Positions 25,134 to 37,745 are shown, counted from the stretch's first letter. The stretch: DNA of 64,000 bases from CAZUYC01 sp964624475 (GCA_964624475.1 CAZUYC010000136.1:68200-132199), one strand, 5' to 3'. Numbers and translations are program-made. The notes: generated by a model not told the origin, from the sequence alone.

Positions 25134-26569
25134 CAGGCGAAGGGAACGCGCTCGTAGCCGCGCGCCCTCGGGTTCGCCTCGGCGCAGAAGCGCGTCGTCG
25201 GGAAGATCTTCCCGGGGTTGCAGACGCCGTCGGGGTCGAAGGCGGCCCGCAGCCGCCGCATCGCGTCGAGGTCGGCGTCGGAGAAGACGAGCCCCATAAA
25301 CTCGCGCTTCTCGGAGCCGATCCCGTGCTCGCCGCTGATCACGCCCCCCGCCTTTACGCAGGCGCGCAGGATCTCCTCGCCCGCGGCCAGCACCCGCTCG
25401 AGCTCCCCGGGGTCGCGGCGGTCGAAGGAGATGTTCGGGTGCAGGTTCCCGTCTCCGGCGTGGAAGACGTTCGAGAGCCGCAGTCCGTAGCGGTCGCCGA
25501 TCGCGCACACCTCGGCCAGGATCTCGGGCAGGCGCGCGCGCGGCACGACCGCGTCGTGCACGTAGAGGTCCGGCGCGAGGCGTCCCATCGCCCCGAACGC
25601 GCCCTTGCGCGCGCGCCAGAAGCGCTGGCGCTCGGCCGCGTCGCGCGCGACCAGGACGCGCTGCGCCCCCGCCCGGCTCGCCAGGGTGCGGACCCGCTCG
25701 ATCTGCGCCGGCAGCGCGACCGCGGGCCCGTCGAGCTCGACGAGCAGCACCGCGCCGGCGTCGGTCGGGAGCCCGGCGGCGTAGACGCTCGCCTCGACCG
25801 CCCGGATCGTGCGCTGGTCGATGATCTCGAGCGCGGCCGGAACGAGCCCGGACTCGATGATCTCGCCGACGGTGCGGCAGGCGCTGACGACGTCCGGGAA
25901 GATCGCGAGCAGCGTCTCGACGCGCTCCGGGATCGGCGCCAGGCGCAGCGTCGCGCGCGTCACGATCCCGAGCGTCCCCTCGCTCCCCACCACGGCTCCG
26001 ACGAGGTCGTAGCCCGGCGCGAAGCCGGTCGGGCTCCCGAGCTCGACCACCTCTCCGTCGGGGAGCACGAGCTCGAGGCCGAGGACGTGGTTCGTCGTCG
26101 TCCCGTACTTGAGCGTGTGGGGTCCGCCCGAGTTCTCCGCGACGTTGCCTCCGATCGTGCAGACGAGCTGGCTCGACGGGTCCGGAGCGTAGAAGAGGCC
26201 GAAGGGCGCCGCCGCGCGCGAGAGGTCCTGGTTCACGACGCCGGGCTCGACCACCGCGAAGCGATCGACGGGATCGACGGCGAGGATGCGGTTCATCCGC
26301 GAGCACTCGACGACGACGCCGCCGCCCTGCGCGGTCGCCCCGCCCGAGAGTCCCGTGCCCGCGCCGCGGGCGACGAAGGACGAGCCGTGGGCCCGACACG
26401 CGCGCACGACGGCCTGCACCTGCTCGCGGCTGCGCGGGAACACCACCGCCCCCGGGCGCGCCGTGTGGAGGGTGAGCCCGTCGCACTCGTAGGCGAAGAG
26501 CTCCTCGGGCCGGTCGAGGCAGCCGTCGACCCCGACGACCCGCCGCAGCTCTTCGACGAGCGGGTTCAT
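25133..26569 (-). CDS. glcD: glycolate oxidase FAD subunit GlcD
   Basis: This is the catalytic FAD-linked 2-hydroxyacid dehydrogenase. FAD_binding_4 covers about residues 35-215 (GAGTGLSGGA, TIGGNVAENSGGPHTLKYG, GSEGTLGIV). The FAD-oxidase C domain follows, with NVFHAGDGNLHPN near 370, GEHGIGSEK near 420 and the terminal FDPDGVCNPGKIFP. At 478 residues it matches family length (499 in E. coli). A D-lactate dehydrogenase role cannot be excluded, but the immediate glcE and glcF neighbours favour glycolate. Confidence 0.92.
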   Translation of the reverse strand: MNPLVEELRRVVGVDGCLDRPEELFAYECDGLTLHTARPGAVVFPRSREQVQAVVRACRAHGSSFVARGAGTGLSGGATAQGGGVVVECSRMNRILAVDPVDRFAVVEPGVVNQDLSRAAAPFGLFYAPDPSSQLVCTIGGNVAENSGGPHTLKYGTTTNHVLGLELVLPDGEVVELGSPTGFAPGYDLVGAVVGSEGTLGIVTRATLRLAPIPERVETLLAIFPDVVSACRTVGEIIESGLVPAALEIIDQRTIRAVEASVYAAGLPTDAGAVLLVELDGPAVALPAQIERVRTLASRAGAQRVLVARDAAERQRFWRARKGAFGAMGRLAPDLYVHDAVVPRARLPEILAEVCAIGDRYGLRLSNVFHAGDGNLHPNISFDRRDPGELERVLAAGEEILRACVKAGGVISGEHGIGSEKREFMGLVFSDADLDAMRRLRAAFDPDGVCNPGKIFPTTRFCAEANPRARGYERVPFA

Positions 26570-26576
26570 CCCCCGC

Positions 26577-27614
26577 TCAAGCCAGCCCGAGACCCTCGAG
26601 GTCCTCCTCGCTGAGGCCCAGGTGATGGCCGATCTCGTGGCGCACGGTGATCTGGATCTGCTCGACGAGCTCGTCCTCGTCGCGGCAGACCTTCTCGAGG
26701 TTCTTCTTGTACAGGATCACCCGCGTCAGGTCCTGCGGCTGGTCGTTGGCGCCGGCCTCCGTGCGCGGAACGCCGATGTAGATGCCGAGGATCTGCGGCG
26801 AGAGGTTCTCCTCGGCCAGGAGCTCGGGGGACGGGTAGTCCTCGACGAGCAGCGGCACGTTCTCGACGTACTCGCGGATCGAGCGCGGGAGGTTGTCGAA
26901 GGCGTCGGCCGCGGCCTTGCGGAAGCCGGTCTCGTCGATCTCGACGGGAAGCGGATAGCGCTCCGGGTCTAGCGCGTTGGCCTTGGCGAAGGCGCGCGCG
27001 GACTCGTCGACGGGCCCGATCCGCTCGAGCACGAGACCGAGGTGATAGACGGCGTGCGCCGCCTCGGGGTCCATCGCAACCGCCGTGTCGAGCACCCGCT
27101 TGGCCTCGGGGAAGCGGCTGAGCTCGAAGAGGATCTGGCCCTCGAAGGCGCGGTAGATCCCGACCTCGCCCGCGGTCTTGAGCGCGCGGCGCGCCAGGAA
27201 GAGCCCTCCTTCGAGGTCGTCGAGGTAGAAGACGGCCTTGGCCTTCAGGTAGTGGACCTCGGCCTCGGTCGCCCGGTCGAGGCGCGGGAGCTCGGGATTG
27301 CCGGAGAGCAGCTCGTCGCAGAGCGTCACCGCCTGCTCGAACTCCGAGAGGTCCTCGACGAGCAGCTCGGCCCGGTTCAGGTGCGCGGTCACGAACTTCG
27401 GGTCGGCGAGGATCGCCCGCTCGAACTCGTGGAGCGCCTCGTCGATCTTGCCCTCGTCCCACAAGATCTCGCCGCGGCCGTTGTGGGCCTCGGCGCCTTC
27501 CGGGTGCGCCCGCAGCGCCTCGTCGAGCCACGCCAGCGCCTCGTCGGTCCTCCCCCCGTGGGAGGCCTCCATCGCCTGGTCCAGGCAATCCCAGTAGCGA
27601 TCGTTGTTCTTCAT
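26577..27614 (-). CDS. TPR protein with C-terminal minimal zincin metalloprotease domain
   Basis: Residues 1 to about 215 are TPR helices. Residues about 225-345 form a small zincin domain ending in HEIGHHLGLSEED, the HExxHxxG-x4-D metzincin-like zinc site, close to the C-terminus. This resembles the 'possibly zincin-like' metallopeptidase family (PF06262), in which the domain usually stands alone at about 120 residues; here it is fused to TPRs. It precedes glcD by 7 nt and shares its transcript. A protease clipping a partner bound by the TPRs is an inference; no substrate is known. Confidence 0.78.
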   Translation of the reverse strand: MKNNDRYWDCLDQAMEASHGGRTDEALAWLDEALRAHPEGAEAHNGRGEILWDEGKIDEALHEFERAILADPKFVTAHLNRAELLVEDLSEFEQAVTLCDELLSGNPELPRLDRATEAEVHYLKAKAVFYLDDLEGGLFLARRALKTAGEVGIYRAFEGQILFELSRFPEAKRVLDTAVAMDPEAAHAVYHLGLVLERIGPVDESARAFAKANALDPERYPLPVEIDETGFRKAAADAFDNLPRSIREYVENVPLLVEDYPSPELLAEENLSPQILGIYIGVPRTEAGANDQPQDLTRVILYKKNLEKVCRDEDELVEQIQITVRHEIGHHLGLSEEDLEGLGLA

Positions 27615-27669
27615 TCCGGCCTGTGAGCGGCCGCGGCGGCACGCGGCTGTCGCAAGGGGTTAGGGACGC

Positions 27670-27675
27670 ATCATA
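27670..27675 (-). promoter_or_regulatory. extended -10 promoter of the TPR-zincin/glcDEF operon
   Basis: The minus strand reads TGCTATGAT, an extended -10 (TGn-TATGAT), about 55 nt before the TPR-zincin start. The next 90 bp upstream (27690-27790) is the least GC-rich stretch nearby, as expected for a promoter region. No close -35 match at 17 bp is seen. Confidence 0.4.
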
Positions 27676-27853
27676 GCAGAGGCGGCCCTGCGGACTGCGC
27701 AAAATCTCCCGTCGGTGATCGCATGCAACTCGCTGTCCGAGAAGGAGAATTACATCGACTATATAGGCCGTGCCCCGCGGGGGAAAAAATCCGCAGCTCT
27801 CTCGCCAAACCGCCGTTTCGTGGGCATTTTCGCCCCAGGGAGCGCGTCGGCGC

Positions 27854-28591
27854 TCAGGCCTCCGCGAGGATCAGGATCCGCTGGCAGCGCCCGCAGGTCA
27901 CCAGCCGCTCGCGGCCCAGGAGCTCGACGAAGCGCTGCGGCGGGATGTCGACCCGGCAGCCGGTGCAGATCTCGCGCGTCACGATCACGACCGCGGGACG
28001 CTTGCGCGAAGCGATCCGCTCGTAGAGCTCGACGTGGTCCCGCTCTACCCGCTCGCACGCCCCCGCCCGCCGCCCCCGCAGCTCGGCGATCCCACCGGCG
28101 AGTTCCGTCTCCCGCGCCGCGAGGGTGCGCGCTCCCACCAGCGCCCGCTCGCCGGACGCCTTGGCCTCGCCCTCCGCGACAGCGACCGCCGCGCCGCAGG
28201 TCTCGATGGCCTCCATCGCCTCGAGGATCCGGGTCTCGCAGCGCGAGACCGCCGCGCGCGCGTGGTCGATCTCCCGCAGCAGCGCGGTGTAGGCCTCGTT
28301 CGTCTTGACCTGGAACTGCTGGCCTTCGAGCCGGGCCCGGGTCGCCTCGTGGTCCTGGTGCTCCCGCTCGGCCTGGCGCTGCGTGAGCTCCGCCGAGCGC
28401 AACGCCTCGCGGCCGGCGGCGAGCCGCTCCTCGGCGACGACCTGCTGCGCGGCCAGGGCCTCGCGGCGCGCGGGCAGCGCCCGGTACTCCTGCTCGAGCG
28501 TCGCCAGCTCGTCGTCGAGCTTCTGGAGCTCGATCAGGCGCCGGAGGCCTTCGACCAAGGGGACCTCGCCGCGTTTCCGCCGTCGGAGCAT
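27854..28591 (-). CDS. coiled-coil protein with C4 zinc ribbon (zf-RING_7/DUF164)
   Basis: A 245-residue protein. A long antiparallel coiled coil (about residues 15-190) is followed by a zinc ribbon with C-x2-C (CTGC) and C-x2-C (CGRC) near the C-terminus. This is the architecture of the DUF164/zf-RING_7 family, conserved in bacteria and thought to bind nucleic acid. ATGs at 28591 and 28600 and a TTG near 28551 are all possible starts. The divergent sulfotransferase gene begins 19 bp away. Confidence 0.8.
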   Translation of the reverse strand: MLRRRKRGEVPLVEGLRRLIELQKLDDELATLEQEYRALPARREALAAQQVVAEERLAAGREALRSAELTQRQAEREHQDHEATRARLEGQQFQVKTNEAYTALLREIDHARAAVSRCETRILEAMEAIETCGAAVAVAEGEAKASGERALVGARTLAARETELAGGIAELRGRRAGACERVERDHVELYERIASRKRPAVVIVTREICTGCRVDIPPQRFVELLGRERLVTCGRCQRILILAEA

Positions 28592-28594
28592 TTG

Positions 28595-28600
28595 TAGCAT
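28595..28600 (+). promoter_or_regulatory. -10 box (TAGCAT) of the sulfotransferase gene
   Basis: TAGCAT ends 10 nt before the preferred ATG and overlaps an alternative upstream ATG. No Shine-Dalgarno is seen. Confidence 0.3.
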
Positions 28601-28610
28601 GATCGCGGGC

Positions 28611-29363
28611 ATGAGTGCGCAGGGCGCCACGCCGGGGCCTCCGCCTCCCACGCTCGTCGTGGGCATGCACGGCTCCGGAACCTCGATCCTGGCGGAGATC
28701 CTCGACCGCTTCGGGCTCTTCCTCGGCATCGACGCCGAGCACTGCGAAAACTCCTTCTTCCGGGAGGAGGTGGCCGAGGCCATCGCCTTCGGGCGCGAGG
28801 ACCGCTGGGCCAGCCTCCCCCTCCCGTCGCTGGACGAGGTGATGGCTTGCGAGGTACGCGCGCGCGCGCGGATCGAGCGCGAGTGGCTGGCCCGCTACCG
28901 CGCGCTGGGCTACGACGGCTCCGGGCCCTGGGGCTTCAAAGATCCGCGCAGCTGCGTGCTGCTGCCGCTCTACCTCGCGATCTTCCCCGACGCCCGGGTG
29001 CTCCACATCGCGCGCGACCCGGACGACGTCGCGGCGTCGCTCTCGCGCAAGCGCAAGCGCGGGGTCGGCGTGCGGCGCGACCCCGACCACTGGAGGGAGC
29101 TCGCGCTCGCCTACACCGCGCGCGTGCGCTGGTGCGCCGAGCGGCATCCGAACCCCTGGCTCGAGACGGGCTACGAGGCGCTCTGCCGCGAGCCCGCGCG
29201 CGTGCTGCGCGGCGTCTTCGACTTCGTCGGGATCGCGTTCTCCGACGCCGCGGAGCGATACGCCAAGGCGCGGGTCCACGACCGCGACGTCGGGACGGCG
29301 CGGCGGAGCTCGCTCGCGTGGAGGCTCGAGCGGCTGGGTGCGCGCCTCCTCGGGCGCCGCTGA
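28611..29363 (+). CDS. PAPS-dependent sulfotransferase family protein
   Basis: A 250-residue sulfotransferase-fold protein. The 5'-phosphosulfate loop is GMHGSGTSILAEIL at about residues 18-31 (the usual arginine in GMHRSGTS is Gly here). The 3'-phosphate motif is HIARDPDDVAASLSRKRK near 125-142. It heads a plus-strand group with a flippase and a methyltransferase, so a surface glycan or lipid acceptor is likely. The Arg-to-Gly change could weaken PAPS binding, and activity needs checking. Confidence 0.72.
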   Translation: MSAQGATPGPPPPTLVVGMHGSGTSILAEILDRFGLFLGIDAEHCENSFFREEVAEAIAFGREDRWASLPLPSLDEVMACEVRARARIEREWLARYRALGYDGSGPWGFKDPRSCVLLPLYLAIFPDARVLHIARDPDDVAASLSRKRKRGVGVRRDPDHWRELALAYTARVRWCAERHPNPWLETGYEALCREPARVLRGVFDFVGIAFSDAAERYAKARVHDRDVGTARRSSLAWRLERLGARLLGRR

Positions 29364-29371
29364 GGCCCGGC

Positions 29372-30700
29372 ATGCCCCGCTTCAGCCGCGACCTCGCCCA
29401 CACGCTCCTCGCGCAGGGGCCCGTGCTGGTCTTCGGGGTCGCGACGAGCGTGCTCACGGCGCGCGCTCTCGGGCCGGACGCGCGCGGCGTGTGGGCGCTC
29501 TGCTTCCTGATCGCGCAGACCGCCGTCGTCGCGGCGGAGCTGAATCTCGGGCAGTCACTCGTCTTCCACGTGGGTCGCCGGGGGCTCGCGCCCGGACGGG
29601 CGCTCGGGGCGCTGTTGCCGCTGCTCGCCCTCCTCTGCGTCTGCGTCTTCGCGGGAATCCGCTGGCTCGAAGCGCCGCTGCTCGCGACCTTCGCGGAGCT
29701 GCGGCCCGAGGCGCTGCGCCTCGCGGGGGGCCTGGCCCCGCTCCTCCTCGCGAACTCGGTCCTGACCGAGTTCTTCCGCGCGCTCGACCGCCTCGATCTC
29801 TTCAACCTCTGCCGCAACCTCGAGCCGGGAAGCCGGCTCGCAGCGCTCGCGCTGGCCTTCGCGTTCGGCGCCGGGCTCGAGCCGGCGCTGCTCGCGGCGG
29901 TCGTGGCCGAGGCCGTGATCCTCCCGGTCCAGCTTGCGCTCGCCGCGCGCCTCGCCCGGCCGACGCTGCGCGGTGCCGCGGGCGCCGTCGGCGGGCTCCT
30001 CGCCTACGGGGCCCGCGTGCAGGGCGCCGTCGCGCTCGGCCACGTGGACCAGCGCCTCGCGGGCTTCATCGTCGCCTATTTCACGGCGACGGCCGACCTC
30101 GCCTTCTACGCCATCGCCGAGGGCCTGGTCCTCGCGGTGCTGGCCGTGCCCACCCTCGTCGGAAACGTGCTGCAGCCGAAGATCGCGCGGCAGAGCGACG
30201 CCGACGCGGCGCGCATGACCGCGGCCACCTGTCGGAGCACGCTCTTCCTCGCGCTCGCCCTTTGCCTGGCGATCGCCGCCGCGGTCCGGCCGCTCGTCGA
30301 GCTCCTCTACGGCGCCGCGTACCTGCCGTCCGTCGCGGTGGTGCTGGCGCTCCTCCCCGTCGCCGTGGCGCGCTCGGGCCTGCGCATCCTCTCGCGCTAC
30401 CTGCTGGTGGCGAACCGCGTCCGGATCCTCGCGGCGGCGAGCGGGGTCGCGCTCGCGCTGCACGCGGCGCTCCTCCTCGCGCTCGTGCCGGGGCAGGGGA
30501 TCGTCGGCGCGGCGCTCGCGACGAGCCTCGGCCACGCGGCCCAGCTCGCCCTCGTGGTCGCCGCCTTCCGCCGCCTGACCGGCGTGCCGCTGCGCCAGCT
30601 GCTCGTGGTCGATCGCAGCGACCTCCTGCGGCTGGCCCGCGGAGGCCGGGAGGCGCTCGCGCTCCGCGCGCTGTGGCCCGCGGGCGGCGGGCGACGCTGA
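29372..30700 (+). CDS. polysaccharide flippase of the MOP/Wzx superfamily
   Basis: A 442-residue protein with about 12-14 hydrophobic helices and the MATE/Wzx pattern of paired TM bundles. The N-terminus has TARALGPDARGVWAL, typical of oligosaccharide flippases. It would move lipid-linked glycans across the inner membrane. It begins 8 nt after the sulfotransferase stop and ends 3 nt before the methyltransferase start. Confidence 0.82.
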   Translation: MPRFSRDLAHTLLAQGPVLVFGVATSVLTARALGPDARGVWALCFLIAQTAVVAAELNLGQSLVFHVGRRGLAPGRALGALLPLLALLCVCVFAGIRWLEAPLLATFAELRPEALRLAGGLAPLLLANSVLTEFFRALDRLDLFNLCRNLEPGSRLAALALAFAFGAGLEPALLAAVVAEAVILPVQLALAARLARPTLRGAAGAVGGLLAYGARVQGAVALGHVDQRLAGFIVAYFTATADLAFYAIAEGLVLAVLAVPTLVGNVLQPKIARQSDADAARMTAATCRSTLFLALALCLAIAAAVRPLVELLYGAAYLPSVAVVLALLPVAVARSGLRILSRYLLVANRVRILAAASGVALALHAALLLALVPGQGIVGAALATSLGHAAQLALVVAAFRRLTGVPLRQLLVVDRSDLLRLARGGREALALRALWPAGGGRR

Positions 30701-30703
30701 CCC

Positions 30704-31567
30704 GTGCGGGCTCGGCTGCGTGGGCTCCTCGGAGCGATCGCCCTGGCCTTCGACCGGAGCTACCTCGCGTTCGAACGCCGCCGTCAGCGCCGCACGCGCT
30801 GCTTGCGCCTCGTCCCCGACCTCGCGCATCGCCGCGGCGGGAAGTCCGGTTACGGCGAGTGGTGCTGGGCGATCGGGATCTTCCAGGGCCTGATCCATGC
30901 GCACCTCCCGCGCCGCGACGCGCCGCGCATCCTCGACGTCGGCTGCGGCACGGGGCTCCTCGCGGTGGCGAGCGAGCCCTTCCTCGGCGACGAGGGTCGC
31001 TACCTCGGGATCGACGTGAGCCGCGCCGACGTCGAGTTCTGCCGCGCGCACTACCCGGCACCGGCCTTCTCCTTCCAGCTCCTCGAGGCGCGCAACGCCG
31101 CCTACGCGCCGGAGCGCCCGCTCGAGCGACGGCCCTGGGAGGTGGCCGACGAGACCATCGATCTCGCGACCGCGCTCTCCGTCTGGACGCACCTCGCCGA
31201 GGAGGACGCGCTCTTCTACTTCCGCGAGCTCGACCGCGTGCTGCGCCCGGGCGGCCGCGCGATCGTGACCTGCTTCCTGCTGGACGCGGCGTACCGCGCG
31301 AGCCTCCCGCGCGAGCCCGCTGCGCGGGGCCGACTCCACCTGACCGACGCGGCGCGCTGGGTCTTCGACGTCCCCGCGCGCGGCTCGCGCGACTGGCTCC
31401 ACCCGGCCTGGGCGCAGGTTCCCGAGGAGGCGATCGGCTTGCGCCCCGAGGGCCTCGAGCGCATGCGCGCCGGCACGCGCCTGCGCCTGCTCGAATCGCA
31501 CCCCGGCACCTGGAAGGAGGCGCCGGGGCTCTACTTCCAGGACGTCCTCGTGCTCGCGCGGGAGTGA
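30704..31567 (+). CDS. class I SAM-dependent methyltransferase
   Basis: A 287-residue protein. ILDVGCGTGLL (about 78-88) is the SAM loop, GIDVSRADVEFC is strand 2 and DLATALSVWTHL is motif II. RVLRPGGRAIVTCFLLD is the post-IV strand. It starts with GTG 3 nt after the flippase. A role modifying the glycan handled by its neighbours is inferred from position only. Confidence 0.82.
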   Translation: MRARLRGLLGAIALAFDRSYLAFERRRQRRTRCLRLVPDLAHRRGGKSGYGEWCWAIGIFQGLIHAHLPRRDAPRILDVGCGTGLLAVASEPFLGDEGRYLGIDVSRADVEFCRAHYPAPAFSFQLLEARNAAYAPERPLERRPWEVADETIDLATALSVWTHLAEEDALFYFRELDRVLRPGGRAIVTCFLLDAAYRASLPREPAARGRLHLTDAARWVFDVPARGSRDWLHPAWAQVPEEAIGLRPEGLERMRAGTRLRLLESHPGTWKEAPGLYFQDVLVLARE

Positions 31568-31575
31568 GACCCTCC

Positions 31576-33555
31576 CTACGCCGCGAAGCCCAGGAAGAGG
31601 GTCCCCGCGCAGAGCGTCCACCAGCCGGCGAGGGCGGCGCGAGCCAGCGTGAAGCCGCGGCGGGCCAGCGCCGCGTCGAGGGCGCGCGCGCCCTGGGCGA
31701 ACCAGACGGCGAGCGCGGGCGCCACGGGGAGCAGGTAGGCGGCCTTGGCCTGCGCGAAGAACGGCAGGCGCAGCGTCAGGTAGAGGAAGGCCAGCGCCAC
31801 GCTCCAGGCGGCGAGCAGCAGGAAGGCGTGCGCCACGCGCCGCCGCGGGTCGGGGTCCGCCACCGCGAGGCGCACGCCGACGAGGCAGCCCGCGAGCAGG
31901 CACAGCGTCGCCGGCACGGCGGCGAGGTAGCCCGCCGACATGTGGTCGTAGCTCCAGAAATCGTGACGCCGGGCCGGATCGGTGCGGCCGGCGATGAAGC
32001 CATCGCCCCAGAAGGTCGAGTAGAGCGAGTCCCAGAAGGAGCGGAAGCCCGCGAGGTAGGGGTGGGCGAGGGCCTCGCCGAAGCTCGCGTAGTAGGCGGG
32101 CGTGTGGAAGCCGGGCTGCTGCCACCAGCGCTGGTCGTCGCCGGGGAGGCTCCAGTTGCCGATCAGCGGGTCGCCGAGGAGCACCCAGCTGCGCGCGTAG
32201 AACCAGCCGGCGACGAGCGCGACCACCGCGACGAGCGCGGCCGCGACCCCGGCGGCGCGCCACGCACCCGCGCGATCGATGGCGAACACGCGCGCGCCCA
32301 GCGCGAGCGCCGCGGCCGGAACCAGCAGGACCGCCGTGAACTTGGTGAGCGCCGCGAGGCCGAGCACGAGCCCGAGCGCGGCGATGCGGCCGGGGCCGAG
32401 CCGCGGTGCGAGCGCCGCCTCGACGCCGAGCCAGAGTGCCGCGCCCGCGAGGGCGGCGTGGAGCGGCTCGTTCGAGAAGTAGGCGGCGCTGTAGAGGTTC
32501 ACGGGCAGGACGGCGGCGAAGCCCACCGCGAGCAGCTGCGCGGGCAGATCGCCCGCGAGCAGCCGACGCGCGAGGAGCCAGCTCGCCACGACCACCCCGA
32601 AGCCGCCGAGGAAGGGGAGGAGCTTGGTCGCCGCCCCGAGCGGCTCGCCGCTCGCCGGGAGCACGAGCGCCGAGAGCGCGTGGAAGAGCGGCGGGTGATA
32701 GGTGGACCAGCCGTCCGTCGCGAGCGGCAGGCTCGCCTTCTCGCGGATCCAGGCGGCGTAGAAGAGGTGGTGGCGCGCGTCGAAGCCCACGGCCGCCGGG
32801 ATGCGGGCCGCCTTCACCGCGAAGAGGTGGGCCCAGCCGGCGGCGGCGAGCGCGAGCGTGGCCGCCGGGAGCGCGGCGGCTCGGCCCGCCCCCGCGCGGC
32901 GGGCCGCGAGCCAGCCCAGAGCGCCGAGCGCGAAGAGGCCGCCGAGCGCACCGGCCAGGCGACGTACGGCTTCGATCGGCGTCTCGACGGCGAGCGCAGC
33001 CGGGTTGCGGCGCGTGTCGTCGGCTGCGATCGCGGCGCCGATCGGCTCGCCATCGATCCGCACGCGCCAGTCGGGGCCGCTCTCGAGCCCCGGAGCGCCT
33101 TCGGCGCGCAGCTCGAGGAGTGCTGGGCCCCGAGCATGCGCCACGTCGATGCGGATCTCGTTCGCGCCGGGGCGAAGCCAGGGCGTCGCGTCGATCTCCC
33201 GCGCCTGGCGCCAGCGCGCGCCGTCGTCCCGCGCGACCTCGGCGCCGTTCACGAAGAGCGCGAAGCCGCGCAGCGCGCGGACGCGCAGCCGCAGCGGCTC
33301 CGACCCCACCCGCTCGACGCTCCGCACGAAGCTCGTGACGGGCACTCGTTCCCGTCCCCACTGCTCGAGCGCCGCCGAGACGGGCCGGGGGGCCATCATC
33401 CAGGGCGAGCGTGGGCCGGGCGCCACGAAGGGGATCTCCGGGGAGAGGGCGCAGCGCGCCGCCACCGCGGCGAGCGGCAGCGCCACGGCGAGAGCGACCG
33501 CTGCCGCCCGGGCCGCGACCGCCCGACTCGTGCTCCGACCGGCGCCCGAGCCCAC
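31576..33555 (-). CDS. GT39/ArnT-like glycosyltransferase, polytopic membrane protein
   Basis: About 659 residues. An N-terminal anchor (about 12-32) is followed by a periplasmic beta-rich insert of about 150 residues. Ten or more membrane helices follow, with the GT-C acidic/aromatic loop features GFDARHHLFYAAW and STYHPPLFHAL. This fits dolichyl-phosphate-mannose or undecaprenyl-phosphate sugar transferases of family GT39. I use a GTG start (33555); the open frame runs further but only over the divergent SurA-like gene. It is convergent with the methyltransferase gene, 8 bp apart. Confidence 0.7.
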   Translation of the reverse strand: MGSGAGRSTSRAVAARAAAVALAVALPLAAVAARCALSPEIPFVAPGPRSPWMMAPRPVSAALEQWGRERVPVTSFVRSVERVGSEPLRLRVRALRGFALFVNGAEVARDDGARWRQAREIDATPWLRPGANEIRIDVAHARGPALLELRAEGAPGLESGPDWRVRIDGEPIGAAIAADDTRRNPAALAVETPIEAVRRLAGALGGLFALGALGWLAARRAGAGRAAALPAATLALAAAGWAHLFAVKAARIPAAVGFDARHHLFYAAWIREKASLPLATDGWSTYHPPLFHALSALVLPASGEPLGAATKLLPFLGGFGVVVASWLLARRLLAGDLPAQLLAVGFAAVLPVNLYSAAYFSNEPLHAALAGAALWLGVEAALAPRLGPGRIAALGLVLGLAALTKFTAVLLVPAAALALGARVFAIDRAGAWRAAGVAAALVAVVALVAGWFYARSWVLLGDPLIGNWSLPGDDQRWWQQPGFHTPAYYASFGEALAHPYLAGFRSFWDSLYSTFWGDGFIAGRTDPARRHDFWSYDHMSAGYLAAVPATLCLLAGCLVGVRLAVADPDPRRRVAHAFLLLAAWSVALAFLYLTLRLPFFAQAKAAYLLPVAPALAVWFAQGARALDAALARRGFTLARAALAGWWTLCAGTLFLGFAA

Positions 33556-33667
33556 CGGCGACGCAGGGTAGCCGCCCGCGCCCCGCCGCGAGAGGCGCCG
33601 ACCGGCCCGCGCCTCGCAGGCGGAGAGCGCAGGGCTATCCTCTGCCCTTTCCAGCGAGGTTTGCGCC

Positions 33668-34722
33668 ATGCCGCGCCGCGCCCGGGCCCTGCCCCTGCTC
33701 CTCGCGCTCCTCGCCCCGGCGTCCCGCGCCGACGAGGTGGTGACGGACGGCATCGCGGCGCAAGTGGGGACCGAGGTGGTGCTGGTCTCGGAGGTGATGG
33801 AGATCGTGGGCCCGGTCGAGGCCGAGGCTCGCGCGCAGGGCGTGCCCGAGGCGGAGCTCGCGAAGCTGCGCGCGGAGGCCCTCGAGCAGCTGATCGAGCG
33901 ACGCCTGCTCGCCACCGTGGTCAAGGATTCCCAGCTCCAGGTGAGCGAGGGCGACATCGACGAGGCGATCGAGGGGATCGCCGCGGAGAACGGGCTCAAC
34001 CTCGAGCAGCTGCGCGCGAGCCTCGGCTCCCACGGCATCGGCTGGGACGAGTACCGCGACCGCATCAAGACGGAGATGGAGCGGCAGAAGGTCGTCGGCA
34101 CCATGGTGGGCTCGCAGGTCCAGGTCGAGGAGGGCGAGGTGCGCGCTCTCTACGCGGAGCTCTACGCGGAGCAACCCCAGGGCGGCGAGACCGTCCACGT
34201 GCGCCAGATCCTCGTCCTCGGCGGCGAGGGAGCTCCGCGCGACGTCGCGACGGCCTGTGCGCTCGGCCGCGACGCCGCCGCCCGGATCGCGAAGGGAGAG
34301 CCCTTCGAGAAGCTCGCGGAGGAGATCTCGGCGGCCGCGCCGCAGCAAGGCGGCGACATCGGCTGGCTCCACGCGGACTCGATTGCGGGCTGGATGAAGC
34401 AGGCGATGGCAACGCTCGAACCCGGCTCGGTGAGCCCCGTGATCGAGCTCCCGTTCGGCTGCACGATCCTCAAGCTCGTCGAGCGCCGGGACTACGAGCC
34501 GGTCAGCTTCGAGGCGGCCAAGGCACCCCTCGAGCAGGAGCTGCGCCAGCGCAAGGTCATGGAGAAGTACCGCGAGTGGATGGAGGGCCTGCGCAAGCGG
34601 ATCTTCATCGAGCGCCGCGGCTACTTCGCGCAGGCCGCGAGCTTCGCCGCTCCGCGCCCCGCCCCGGGCATCCTCGCCAGCGACGCGCCCCCCGCCGCCG
34701 CGGAGGAGCCGCCCGCGTCCCC

Positions 34723-34726
<4 letters not shown>
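33668..34726 (+). CDS. SurA-like periplasmic peptidyl-prolyl isomerase/chaperone
   Basis: A 352-residue protein with a signal peptide (1-21). A SurA N-terminal chaperone domain spans about 25-160 and one parvulin domain about 175-270 (HVRQILVL, GGDIGWLHADSI, GSVSPVIELPFG). A helical and Pro/Ala-rich tail follows. SurA of E. coli has two parvulin domains; this is the one-domain variety. It would help fold outer-membrane proteins. A TATCCT box about 27 nt upstream and GCGAGG before the ATG mark its promoter and ribosome site. Its stop overlaps the uvrA start as GTGA. Confidence 0.84.
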
Positions 34727-37737
<3,011 letters not shown>

Positions 37738-37745
37738 GCGCGCGG

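Noticed and set aside
27773..27790. CCCCGCGGGG followed by A-run, as a terminator
   Set aside because: For the minus-strand zinc-ribbon gene the T-run would precede the stem, and for the plus strand it is an A-run, so it is not a canonical terminator.
29555..33361. Minus-strand open frame of 1268 codons
   Set aside because: It lies opposite the flippase and methyltransferase genes and only its left part coincides in position with the GT39 gene, which uses another frame.
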